From positions 1,364,001-1,428,000 of the forward strand of contig JAHEWK010000013.1 in assembly GCA_020740775.1 (NCBI GenBank): DNA of 64,000 nucleotides. The letters run 5' to 3'. This DNA is from Ilyonectria destructans (Eukaryota > Ascomycota > Sordariomycetes > Hypocreales > Nectriaceae). The notes under the pieces were generated by a model. The model saw only the letters and a list, made by a program, of their open reading frames with translations, was not told the origin of the DNA and did no database searches. The position numbers and the translations under genes are program-made. Within the stretch, counting starts at the first letter, position 1. Every line of letters begins with the position of its first letter. Positions 53,881 through 64,000 of this stretch are shown piece after piece.

Positions 53881-55017
53881 ATGAAGACGGTCCTCATCAG
53901 CTCGCTCTTGACGGCCTTCCTCCGCACCGCCGCCGCGGTCGGAGTGACTGGGTCCGCCGAGGGCTTCGCCAAGGGCGTCACGGGCGGCGGCAGCGCCACC
54001 CCCGTGTACCCATCCACCACAGCCGAGCTCATCTCGTACCTGGGCGACAGCTCGGCGCGCGTCATCATCCTGCAGAAGACGTTCGACTTCAGCACCACTG
54101 AGGGCACCACCACCGCGACCGGTTGCGCTCCCTGGGGCACCGGCTCTGCCTGCCAGCTGGCCATCAACCAGAACAGCTGGTGTGACAACTACCAAGCGAC
54201 GGCCAAGAAGGTCACCGTCAAGTACAACAACGCCGCCACGCTCGGTATAGTTGTTAAGAGCAACAAGTCCATTGTTGGTGTCGGCTCTAAGGGCATCATC
54301 AAGGGCAAGGGTCTCCGAATCGTCAGCGGTGCCAGCAACATCATCATCCAGAACATCCACATCACCGACCTCAACCCCAGCCTGGTGTGGGGTGGCGATG
54401 GCATCACCATCAACAACTCCGACATGGTCTGGATCGACCACGTCACCACCTCGCTGATGGGCCGCCAGCACATTGTGCTCGGCACCTCCGCCAGCAACCG
54501 CATCACCATCTCCAACTGCGACATTGACGGCACCACCTCGTGGTCGCCCAACTGCGACACCTACCACTACTGGGGCGTCTACTTTGCTGGATCCAGCGAT
54601 CTTGTCACCTTCAAGAACAACTACATCCACCACACCTCGGGCCGCAGCCCCAAGTTGGCTGGCAACACCCTCCTCCACGCTGTTAACAACTACTGGTATG
54701 ACAACAACGGTCACGCGTTCGAGATCGACTCCGGTGCCATGGTCCTCGCCGAGGGCAACATCTTCCAGAACGTCAACACCATTGTTGAGGCCGGCGCCGC
54801 TGGCAAGCTCTTCAGCAGCCCCAACACTAGCGCCAACACTGTCTGCAAGTCCTCCCTCGGCCACAACTGCGAGGTCAACGGCTTCGGCAGCTCTGGCACT
54901 CTGAGCGGCACCGACACCTCCTTCATCTCCAACTTCTCCGGCAAGAACGTTGCCGCCGCCACCACCTACACTGTCGCCAAGACCGTCAAGGACACTGCTG
55001 GCTTCGGAAACATCTAA
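53881..55017 (+). CDS. secreted pectin lyase (polysaccharide lyase family 1)
   Basis: Intronless, 378 aa. A signal peptide (about 1-19) precedes [11 protein letters not shown], the usual start of mature fungal pectin lyases. The parallel beta-helix is recognisable from [13 protein letters not shown], the W-I-D-H-V-T-T strand (184-190), H-T-S-G-R-S-P-K with the catalytic R255, and [10 protein letters not shown]. The conserved Cys pairs and the [10 protein letters not shown] end point to pectin lyase (EC 4.2.2.10) rather than pectate lyase. It cleaves highly methylated homogalacturonan by beta-elimination outside the cell. Third codon positions are strongly C-biased, suggesting high expression. 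A 581-codon frame on the opposite strand covers the whole gene and is a codon-bias shadow. Confidence 0.92.
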   Translation: MKTVLISSLLTAFLRTAAAVGVTGSAEGFAKGVTGGGSATPVYPSTTAELISYLGDSSARVIILQKTFDFSTTEGTTTATGCAPWGTGSACQLAINQNSWCDNYQATAKKVTVKYNNAATLGIVVKSNKSIVGVGSKGIIKGKGLRIVSGASNIIIQNIHITDLNPSLVWGGDGITINNSDMVWIDHVTTSLMGRQHIVLGTSASNRITISNCDIDGTTSWSPNCDTYHYWGVYFAGSSDLVTFKNNYIHHTSGRSPKLAGNTLLHAVNNYWYDNNGHAFEIDSGAMVLAEGNIFQNVNTIVEAGAAGKLFSSPNTSANTVCKSSLGHNCEVNGFGSSGTLSGTDTSFISNFSGKNVAAATTYTVAKTVKDTAGFGNI

Positions 55018-55493
55018 GCGCATATGAAGGAGCGCAATTGAATTGGGGGACAGCCACTGGTCGGGACCAGTATTTATTCCATGTATTTATTACTCGCACG
55101 GCCGAGATCTAGGCCTATTGTCAATATAAAAAGTATGCCTTAGCTTTGCTTCCCGTAATTGTCAGACAGTGTTAAAATCATCGACGCCATGTATTGTAAT
55201 TGCCTTTATTGTGAGACATGCCAGTTGAAATTACAACTCTAACGACAGACACCTAATAAACGACCGAACCCCATGGCGTCCATCGCCAATGATACGTGAA
55301 GCGACAAACAGTCCACACCCTTTGTGCTCGCTCCACCTGAGCCAATTATCGGAAATATCAACCTAGATAAATCATGCAATCCTTCATCAAAACGCAATTG
55401 TAACAAGCAGTATGTATAGTGTGATGCAATATTAAAAACCAGACAACGCACTCCCTTCAATCTCGAGTTCCTCCGCTCAACTGAATCATCAAA
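55018..55493. other. convergent intergenic spacer, about 475 bp
   Basis: 3' regions of pectin lyase and the CAX exchanger gene. Nothing recognised. Confidence 0.4.
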
Positions 55494-58400
55494 TCACGAT
55501 TGAAACGCCGGTCCTCTCGTCGATCTGCCGATCGTCTTGAAGCTCTGGTATTTGCCGTCATCGCCCATGATGTCAAATCGCTCGATTCCCATCGCGTCCG
55601 CGGTGTATCCGCTGTAGTAGTAACCAATAACAACCACCAGGTAAGTCAACATCAAAATGCTGCCCTTGAAGTAGTTGCTCTTTCCTTCGCCGTACATGTA
55701 GCTGAGCAAGAAGACGCACAGGATGACGGTAACCATGTCCCATTGGGGGAAGAGAAGCGAGAACGTGTAGTTTGCGGGTTCAGCTCCAGAGGGAACACCA
55801 GGCCAGAACGCCGAGTAGAAGACCAGGGCGGGGATTTGAAGGAGGCACACCTGCAGGGCGTAGGCTGAACCAATTTCCATGGATAGCGCAATGTTTCCGT
55901 TCATGGCGAAAGAAATGGCGTTCTACACCAGTTAGCTTAGATTCACAAATGATGTTCGGCAGGTCTCTTACCAAAAACTCGGTGGTGTTGGGGACCAGGG
56001 CGAACAGAGTAACACCCAGGAACTTTTGATCAATAGCAAAATTCTCCAAGACAACGTCCACGGTGTCGACTAGGATTTCAGCAATAATAGCATACAGGAG
56101 GGTCGCGCCGAGCAGGATGACGGAACTCTTGGCTCGGCTCCAGTTGGGCGCATCATGACCACCATGAGCATGTGCCTCAGTCGCCGGGGCATCCGTCGGT
56201 TCAGCCTCATAGGCAGGTTTGGGATGCTGAGGTCGAGGGGTGGCAGGGATGGCGGACGGGCGACGGGAATGACGGTCCCGAGAAGCAATGGCAACGGCAG
56301 TTGCAGTAATCTCAGCCACCTCTCGAGCCAAGAGCTTGTTGTCAGCATCACTCAGTCCGCCAAGATGAAGACCCGAGCGGGCAGACTCGCCACCGCTCGA
56401 CCTAGGAGGGACAACATGGGGGGTAGCCGGACCCCCGTTTTGAGGCGCCGTGGCATGCGTAACGGTGGAACTCTGGCGGGACTCTTCGTTTTGGCCGACT
56501 TGCTTCAGAATGCGCTTGTAGAGGTGAGAGTCACGAACATCGGATCCGGATGTCTCTGCCGTAGGAGCGCCGTGAGTCTGCGCAGGACGAATGCTAGAGG
56601 CATGCATGTGATCTTCGTGTCGCTTCTCGTCAATCTCCGCGTTCCAAATCACAGCAGCATGAGTTCGGAGGGTGAACCAGAGACCGATCATATAGGACAC
56701 GAACAGCAGAGTCGCGGCCATATAACAGTACGGACGCACGGCTTCCAGGTAGAACCGATCCGCAAGGTTAGGAGACTGGGAGAAGTAGCAACGACGACAA
56801 TCGCGGCTACTCTGATCATGTCCAAAATCTTCGCAATCCAGGCAGTTGAGTTCGTGGGTGCCATAGATCTGGTAGAACAGGGTTGGGCCGAAGGCACCGA
56901 CAACGGCAAAGAGCAACATGGTAGACGTTACACCAGCGGATCTGGCGTTGAAGCGTTGCGTCTTTCGCTTGAGAGCACCGAAGCACATGGAGATGCCCGG
57001 CAAGAACAGGATACCTGCAAAAATGCTGCCGACAATACTTCCTTCAACGAGCCGTCCCTTGCCCTGTGTCAAGGCAACGCAGTAGAGGAAGACTTCCACA
57101 ACCGTGGCGAAAAAGGCATTGATCGCGGCACCAACGCCCATAGATGACTGGGCCGAGATGGACGCAACAGCCTGTCCGATGAAGTAGGCCAGAGGAATGA
57201 TGGACAGCAGGCCGGCCATGAAAAGGAAGGACGGAGAGGTGATGTAGTTTTCTATGTGCAGCATGCCATCAAGAACAATCCAGTCGAAGATGACAAAGAC
57301 GACCACAGTCATTAGGTTGATGAGGAAAATGTTGGTTCCATCGACAGTGTACTTCCAGTACTTGGAGCCCACAGCACGGTAGGTGCACAGGAGAATGGAG
57401 GAGCTTGGGGCATCTTCCATGCGAGCGTACCTAATGTCGGACTCGAATGACAAGGCCAGAGGGTGCCGTCTAAGGTGCTCAAAGAGGAGGAAGGTGGTCT
57501 TGCCCATGGGGATCCAGAAGACGAGGAACCAGCAGATGCCAGAGACGAGGATGAGGGAGGGCGAGATCAGGAAGTAGAAGAAGACGAAGAAGATAATTCG
57601 GCCAATGTTCCACTGTCCGCGTCCAAACAAACGTCGCTTCAGTCTGGGGGGAAGCTCGCCAGTTTCTCCACGTCTGCCGCGGCCAAGGAGGCTCTCCGTC
57701 TCGCTGGGCTCTGAATCAATGCTCCTCCTTGATCGACCAACGATGGAGCGGTTGCGGTCGGGGCCAAAGAAGAGCCTGCCGTACTCGAGGTCTCCGCTCT
57801 GCCATTGCTCGTATTCGGAGATGCTTCTGCCTTCATCTTGGTCCTCATCTAGGTAGGCCTCGTCCTTCTCGAGGCGCACAAACTTGCCAAAGGGGTAAAA
57901 CAGGTAACTGGCCAAACCCCAGAGGACAGTTCCATACTCTTTTCCACTAGGAGCAGCAGAGAAGAGCAGACAAGTGATTGCGCCGAGCGCGGCGAGCAAC
58001 GCCATCCACCAACCGAAGAGGATGGTCCAGACTAGGTTGAAGACAAGCAACCAGTTGCTCACTCTCCCACCGGGGGCAGAGTGGATATCTGCTTGGGCAA
58101 ACTTCTGGATAGAACGGTCCTTCTTGTACAATGCGGGCTTCCAAACACGAATACCAAAGGGATGCGTTTGGTTGATGGCTTGTTGTCGATCTTTAAGAGT
58201 GAAGCTTTCGGCATCGCTGACCTCGCCATCGGAGTTGCAGTCGACGTGATCTTCAAGGGGAAGCTCTTCGTCGTCGACATGGTCGGTTTCGTCAACGCTA
58301 GCCTCTTCGGTGTCTTCGGTGTCTTCTTCGATATCGTCTTCTTCTTCATGACGCGAGTGCACGCGGGATAGCTGGGTAGTGAGCGGAGGGCGGCGGCGGG

Positions 58401-58900
58401 TCCCGTATTGATGGCGCTCGGAAGCATCTTGCTCTACCTCGTGGGGCTCGTCGTCTGCGGAGAACACACTACCGCGGTGAGGCGTTGTGGACGAGGGACG
58501 GCGGGGCAGACCGGGTTTTCGGAGTCGGGTCACGGATCGAACTCGTTCAGGGCCTTTCGGGGCGCGAGAAGATTGTGAAGTTCGACCTTGGGAGCGTTCG
58601 TGGGGAGAATCGGAGGAGGGCTGGCCAGAGGTCGCGGGACCTCCAATGGAGCCTGTCAAGCAAAGGAAATGTCAGCCTCGATGCGCATACAATCTTATGG
58701 TTAAACCTACCGTAGTTTCCTTCGGGCCTTCGTCGCACGGTATCGGTGGACTGGAAGCTTTCGGAGAGGCCGTCGTCATCGGTTTGCGCGGCGGACTCGG
58801 GTCGGTTGAGAGGATTCCTGGTATCTGTGGGCGAAGTCGCGCTGGAGGGATCGCCGCTATTGCGCGCCGTCGCCGAGCTTTCTCGCTTCGATGAATCCAT
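55494..58900 (-). CDS. VNX1-type vacuolar cation/H+ exchanger (CAX family)
   Basis: Exons 58900-58711, 58652-55972 and 55922-55494 encode 1099 aa. The first 200 residues are a charged, disordered cytosolic region (R-K-P-G-L-P-R-R-P, then an E/D-rich stretch). Membrane helices follow from about residue 260, with two calcium-exchanger repeats: repeat 1 around T-V-V-E-V-F-L-Y-C-V-A-L and repeat 2 around P-N-T-T-E-F-L joined by the last intron to N-A-I-S-F-A-M-N-G-N-I-A-L-S-M-E. A long His/Ser-rich cytosolic loop separates them. Size and layout fit the large CAX proteins such as yeast Vnx1, a low-affinity vacuolar Na+ and K+/H+ exchanger, rather than the 400-residue Vcx1. Ion choice here is inferred. 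The gene is divergent from RPT6, with 1.85 kb between. Confidence 0.85.
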
Positions 58901-60747
58901 GGCGGATGGCCGAGGGAGAGCTCGGTTGAAGAGCAAGGGCGAAGAGCGTGGATAGCAATCAATCAGTGACGAGAATCGACGGCAGACTGGTTAAATGGGG
59001 GGGAGGTAGACGAAGAGGCCCAGACGTTGCTTATGCCGTTAGACCTTCGTGAATGACGACGAATGGGAGAGGGAATGTCGAGCATGCCAGCGTCACGATG
59101 CAAGCTGCGAAGAACTGGCGTTGGAGGCGTTGGAGGAGCTGGAGCCGAGCTGGGGAAACGGGCCGTTGTGTTTGATTGAGATTTGAAGTGGGCTTGGGTC
59201 TGTCTTGGTCTTGGGCTTGGTCTTGGGCTCGGTCCTGGTCTTGGGCGTCAAGGCTCGCTTTCGCCGACGAGGCCGAAGCTGATGAAGGTATTGAAAACCA
59301 ACAAGAGATGGCGGCGGCGCGTGAGAAAATAAGATGCGGCTGGTCCACAGCAAGTACGGGGTACAGGAGGTCGAACCGAGAGGGGATGCGGCTCCTGCCA
59401 AACTCTCCGACTCACAAGTTGGGGTAAATAACAATGACGACAGCCACGATCAAAGAGGAGGAAGGCGCAACGGGGTATCTTAAGGAATTATGCGAGGGAA
59501 CAGACTCGACACTCGGTTAGGGACTCGCACAAAAACAATGGAGGTGAACACCCAGCGCCTTTGTCAGTTGTGGCGAACGCTGCCGCTGCTTTCCAGTGAG
59601 GAGGTCTGATGTTTACTGCACAATCTCACATGCACAGTGGCGATTAGTGGCAGCCGTTTGGTGGTAGCACGCAAGCCGGCACGTAGTAACCGGCCATGCT
59701 TGACTGGGGGATGCTATCTCTAGGATCCACCCTTGCGCAAGCTCCAACAGCTCGTGACCCCTGCGAGCATGGTTATTTGCACACACCTGAAGTTACTCGC
59801 TCCTGTCCTCCGGAGTATTGATTTTATCCATTATAACACCTAATCAAATAAAGTAGTTTAAGGAACAAACCTTTTAAAGACTAATTCTTATTCATCCCTT
59901 ATAATGATTATTATTTATTTCCTTTATTAACTTCGATGATGTCTTACTCAATAAAGGGACGGTTTCAGTCTAACAATATACACATGCACTGTACCTAGGT
60001 ACGTATGGTGTGTACATTAGTTCAACTGAGGTTTTGGTAGAGAGCTTGTACTTGTGTGCGAATAGAAATGTTCCCATGTGCGAATATCACCACTCTACCC
60101 TGCTCGCTTAGTGCCCTGTGTCCTGTGCCGCTCTTTGCGCGTGCTCCGATGCTTGGATCAGACAACGTCATTTAGTGTCAAGCACGACGTTGTGGATTGT
60201 GTAGGTTTGTGTATCATCCTCAGTCAGCATAGCAGTGACTGCTCGAAGTATGATCCATTATCAATGTCTCGCTTCCTTCGGCGGTGGCGGCCCACTTCTC
60301 CAGACCCGGACATGTTCGGTGACGCGGTTCTGCCATGCAGTGGCGGGTGGAGTGGTAGTGCAGTGTGGAGTGGTGCAGTGCCATGATGTGACACTGCATC
60401 CTCGCCTACCCTAGACCCCAACATACACAATTCTGCAAGCCCTCGTCGGAGCCCGGCGAAACAACTCTCCGACATCCCTCCAAATCCGTTGCCCACGTTA
60501 GACTGGTCTGTGCGCTTTGCCTGCGGCTGACGATACAAGCTGTAGCCTTGTCATCAAGCTCCAACCTCATCGCAACCCCATCCACCAAACAAATCGACCC
60601 TCCACCATCACCAATTCCTCACTCCGTCTCCCGACTCCCGCCTCTCGCCCCGCGCCCAGTCGCACACGATCCCCGATCCCTCTTCTGTCGAATCCCCAAC
60701 ATCACATCTCCCTCTCCCTTCGACCCCCGACGGGAGCTCCGCCCAAG
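58901..60747. other. divergent intergenic region, about 1.85 kb
   Basis: Promoters of the CAX exchanger gene and RPT6. It contains a TCTTGG/GGCTTG-rich microsatellite at about 59190-59250, an AT-rich island at 59815-59965 and a GTGG-rich stretch near 60335-60385. No gene recognised. Confidence 0.4.
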
Positions 60748-61974
60748 ATGGCGCTCGACGAGTACTACCACAACAAGATCGAGGCGATGAAGCTCGAGAT
60801 CCTCAAGGGTCAAGCCGCTCTCCGCCGACTCGAAGCCCAGCGCAACGACTACAACTCCCGCGTGCGACTCTTGCGAGAAGAGCTCGGCCTGCTGCAACAG
60901 CCTGGCTCCTATGTCGGTGAGGTCGTCAAGGTCATGAGCACCAAGAAGATCCTCGTCAAGGTGCACCCAGAAGGCAAATATGGTGCGTCGACTACTACCC
61001 CTGCAATCCATCCCATTGCTTCCTTCTAACACCCCCAAGTCGTCGATGTGTCCGACAGCGTCGACATTGCCAAGCTCACCCCCGGAAAGCGAGTCACCCT
61101 CCTGTCCGACAGCTACAAGCTCGAAAAGATGCTCCCCTCATCCGTCGACCCCCTCGTCTCCCTCATGATGGTGGAGAAGGTCCCCGACAGCACATACGAC
61201 ATGATTGGTGGCCTGGATCAGCAGATCAAGGAAATCAAGGAAGTCATCGAGCTTGGTCTCAAGCACCCCGAGCTCTTCGAGTCGCTCGGTATCGCACAAC
61301 CCAAGGGTGTCTTGCTGTATGGCCCCCCCGGTACCGGAAAGACCCTCCTGGCGCGAGCTGTTGCCCACCACACTGCCTGTAAATTCATCCGAGTGTCGGG
61401 ATCCGAGTTGGTGCAGAAGTACATTGGTGAGGGTAGCCGAATGGTGCGAGAGCTTTTCGTCATGGCCCGAGAGCACGCGCCCTCCATCATCTTTATGGAT
61501 GAGATCGACAGTATTGGTTCCTCACGAGTCGAGGGCTCTTCCGGTGGCGACTCAGAAGTGCAGCGAACCATGCTCGAGTTGCTGAACCAGCTCGACGGCT
61601 TCGAGCCCACCAAGAACATCAAGGTCATCATGGCCACGAATCGTCTCGACATCCTCGACCCCGCCTTGTTGCGACCTGGCCGTATCGATCGCAAGATCGA
61701 GTTTCCCCCGCCCAGCATCGAGGCCCGAGCCGACATTCTCCGCATCCACAGCCGCAAGATGAACCTCACCCGTGGCATCAACCTGACCAAGATTGCCGAG
61801 AAGATGAACGGATGCTCCGGTGCCGAGCTTAAGGGTGTGTGTACAGAGGCTGGTATGTACGCCCTGCGTGAGCGGAGAGTCCACGTCACCCAAGAGGACT
61901 TTGAGCTCGCCACCGCCAAGATCCTCAACAAGCACGACGACAAGGAGGTGGCGCTCGGCAAGCTGTGGAAGTAA
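60748..61974 (+). CDS. rpt6: 26S proteasome regulatory ATPase RPT6
   Basis: Exons 60748-60982 and 61040-61974 (57-bp intron) encode 389 aa, the usual Rpt6 length. Residues 8-50 form the N-terminal coiled coil, then the OB domain ([16 protein letters not shown]) and the AAA+ module: Walker A G173-P-P-G-T-G-K-T180, Walker B I-I-F-M-D232-E233, pore loop K-Y-I-G-E-G, sensor A-T-N-R and the arginine fingers in R-P-G-R-I-D-R-K. It is one of six ATPases in the base of the 19S particle, unfolding substrates and opening the 20S gate. The C-terminus ends L-W-K. Every motif is intact and the sequence is nearly that of other fungal Sug1/Rpt6 proteins. No PACE element was seen upstream. Confidence 0.95.
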
Positions 61975-64000
61975 ATGGGTAGACGCGATGCGAAACACGA
62001 CTTTGTCTTTCTTGTTGCTGCGGCCCCCGGTGCTCACGAGCGGAGGGCTCGGGTTTTCATAGAAGGGCTGGGACAGCGGAAGAGGAGTTGTAAGGATAGT
62101 AAATTGTACCAATATTCGGGCAAAGTTCCTCGTATTGGGGTACTTTTTGGTTCCATCCGTTGTGTGTTTGTCAGGCCATCGCGCCCTCTTGAGGTTCTGT
62201 TCTTGTTCACTCTGCAATCTGAGAATTGCTGCTGAGTAACTTCTCGACTCGCAACTAACCATGTCTCTTGAAACCGGCTAACATCACTCGTCGCTTCGAT
62301 CCCTCATGACTAGAATATGTTTCCATCCTTCCTGATTCCTGGACGAGAGATCAATATCCAAACCTTGTGTCATGTCTGACATGCACAATTAGCTGTGTTT
62401 CCCGATTTAAGGTGATTGTAAATTACAGTGTACGGAAGCCAGGCGTAAGGGTGTACGAGAAGATATGACACCATTCCCCGATGAAGTATTTGTTGAGTAC
62501 AGAATGTACCTGGATATTGTTTCTTATTTTAACTAACATCTTCCTCCGAAACTGGTTAGATGGCTCGACAGTGGAGGGTTCATTCTTGATTATCGGTTTG
62601 TTCGCTCTTAATCTTGTGATAACGGTGTAGTTATTCGACTGCGGGAGGATCCTCTTAAGCCAGCTTCTGAAGATGCTCTGTGAAGGCCACAGTGAGAAGT
62701 ATATGCATTCGTAACGGTGTCCGTTGCTAACAACTTCCGTTCTGTACAGCAGTCAGCGTAACGAAGTGATTTCCCACCCTGTATTACTTCTAGGACTCGA
62801 TGCCTCAAGACTGAAATGATATGCAGGAATTCTGCCTACCCATCAGCAGATATTAGTACTTGTTTTGCTTTAATAGATCATTTACGAAAAAGTTGGACAG
62901 AAGGGTTGAATTAGGGCGAGGCAGAGGTAACTGGGCGATAACTCTATGGTATGAGTTACCGTATCTTTCGGCACTGGACGTGCTGCAAAGTGTGTGCCTA
63001 TTGTTTACAACTATCGTATCGTTTTGGTCTATCTGATGGTATTGAGTAAGTCTATAAACACAAATATTCCTTGCCAGGATTCAAGGTAGGCAGGGTCTAA
63101 TGTCATAAATGCATATATTTGACCCTTGTGGGGTGTAATGTCATGTTGGAATGTTGACCAGAGGAGCTGGCATACGACTTTCAGTTCTCATTGTGGCCAT
63201 TACCGTCAGCCACAAACTGAAGAAGTTGTCTGCAACTACACGACATGACACAGACTCTCCTCGCATTACTCAGGAAGCTGGATCCGTGGCAAACTAGTAA
63301 AAGAAGTGACATACCAAGATCCATCCAGCCAGTTCCATGACTCGAAATCGTTGATTTCCACCGCTGCCCAGACCCGACTAGTTCAGACGCGGCGGCATGC
63401 CTCGAAACGGGCTCTACTACGACTCTTGGCATGGCAGCCCTGATGGTCCCAGCGCCGTAGCAACAATGAGTGGAAACCTCGAGATGAAGCGGTTTTCCCA
63501 TTCCACAGTCTGCGCGCGCCCCTAAGAGGCACCGGTCATCCCGTCGGCCCCCTCCGTTGGATCTTGCCGTTTGCGACGCCGTAAACGACGAGTCAGATGT
63601 GTTATTGCCGGCGCGCTAGGCCGTCCCGCATTCCTCCCGCCAGACGGCTCCGGACTCGTCTCGCACACCAAACTCCTGGGACGCTGAGCACACGGGACGT
63701 GGGCGTGTACCGGCATATTGTGCCGGACGGGCTGGCAGAATGGTGTTTGATATGGAGACTATGGGGCATTGCCAGGAACAAGCTGTTCTAGACCCTTATA
63801 GGAGACTTCCATTGTCATGATAGTTTACTGGAGGTGCACCGGAGTGTTGTCATCTCTCCAGGGTACGCCGAATTATGGCCAGATGGATTGGTCGAGACTG
63901 GCATCTACTGTTGATGTCACCATTTGCTGGGTTGATTGTGGTTTAAACGATGGCGCCTCAAGTTTTTGGTGACTGAGGCAACTCTCGACTGAGGGAGAAC
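61975..64000. other. gene-free right end, about 2.0 kb
   Basis: 3' region of RPT6 and about 1.7 kb more without a supported gene. Frames at 62608-62808, 63181-63501 and 63522-63716 lack domains, splice logic and codon bias. A gene could start beyond the window. Confidence 0.4.

Noticed and set aside
53278..55023. 581-codon open frame antisense to pectin lyase
   Set aside because: It mirrors the pectin lyase codon by codon. The strong C bias at third positions removes stops on the other strand, the product is a low-complexity Val/Gly/Asp/Glu sequence, and the sense gene has full family motifs.
56155..57147. 330-codon frame antisense to the CAX exchanger gene
   Set aside because: Lies inside an exon with clear transmembrane coding content; Arg-rich product without family resemblance.

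Overview
The window is nuclear DNA of a filamentous ascomycete. Genes are interrupted by short introns, mostly 44-92 bp, with GT-AG ends and CTRAY-like branch points. The families present are typical of Pezizomycotina: Zn2Cys6 and C2H2 transcription factors, LaeA-like methyltransferase, Mob2, a SesA/HeLo-like N-terminal domain with ankyrin repeats, pectin lyase, GH127 and a polyglycine-hydrolase-like secreted protein. Sordariomycetes, possibly Hypocreales, is my best inference; I cannot name a species. Exon-intron structures were worked out by hand from splice signals and frame continuity, and in every multi-exon model described as complete the exon lengths sum to whole codons.

Layout. 0-27 kb looks accessory or environment-facing: the 3' end of a GMC oxidoreductase, MOB2, a secreted polyglycine-hydrolase-like serine hydrolase, a BTB-like protein, a CTF1/AmdR-type Zn2Cys6 regulator, an APH-like kinase, an unrecognised 264-aa protein, an AIM6-like PLC-type phosphodiesterase, a decayed repeat gene beside a short TTAGGG tract, a C2H2 factor, a PAN/Apple-like membrane protein, a secreted GH127 beta-L-arabinofuranosidase and an HSL-type esterase. 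26.7-31.5 kb is gene-poor and holds a doubtful small membrane-protein gene and two tandem tRNA-Asp genes. 31.5-46.5 kb is a compact housekeeping block: LicD/Mnn4-like protein, MLH3, a conserved Ser-rich protein, VPS11, a POF1-like NMN adenylyltransferase and a nine-exon SAM methyltransferase. 46.5-53 kb is accessory again: a SesA/HeLo-like ankyrin protein and a decayed F-box/ankyrin gene. 53.8-62 kb holds pectin lyase, a VNX1-type CAX exchanger and the proteasome ATPase RPT6. The last 2 kb show nothing I can support.

How the genes may fit together. Pectin lyase, GH127, the esterase and the polyglycine-hydrolase candidate would suit growth on or in plant tissue; pectin lyase cuts the pectin backbone and GH127 trims arabinan side chains. 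VPS11, the CAX exchanger and possibly the LicD/Mnn4 protein belong to the secretory and vacuolar system. The 16-17 kb and 48-52 kb loci look like remnants and a live member of the fast-evolving repeat/ankyrin families often linked to fungal recognition. No classical biosynthetic cluster, CRISPR array or intact transposon was seen. The most unusual signal I found is at the tRNA-Asp pair: each copy is bracketed by a 5' hairpin and a 3' hairpin, and the 5' hairpins differ by a compensatory base-pair change.
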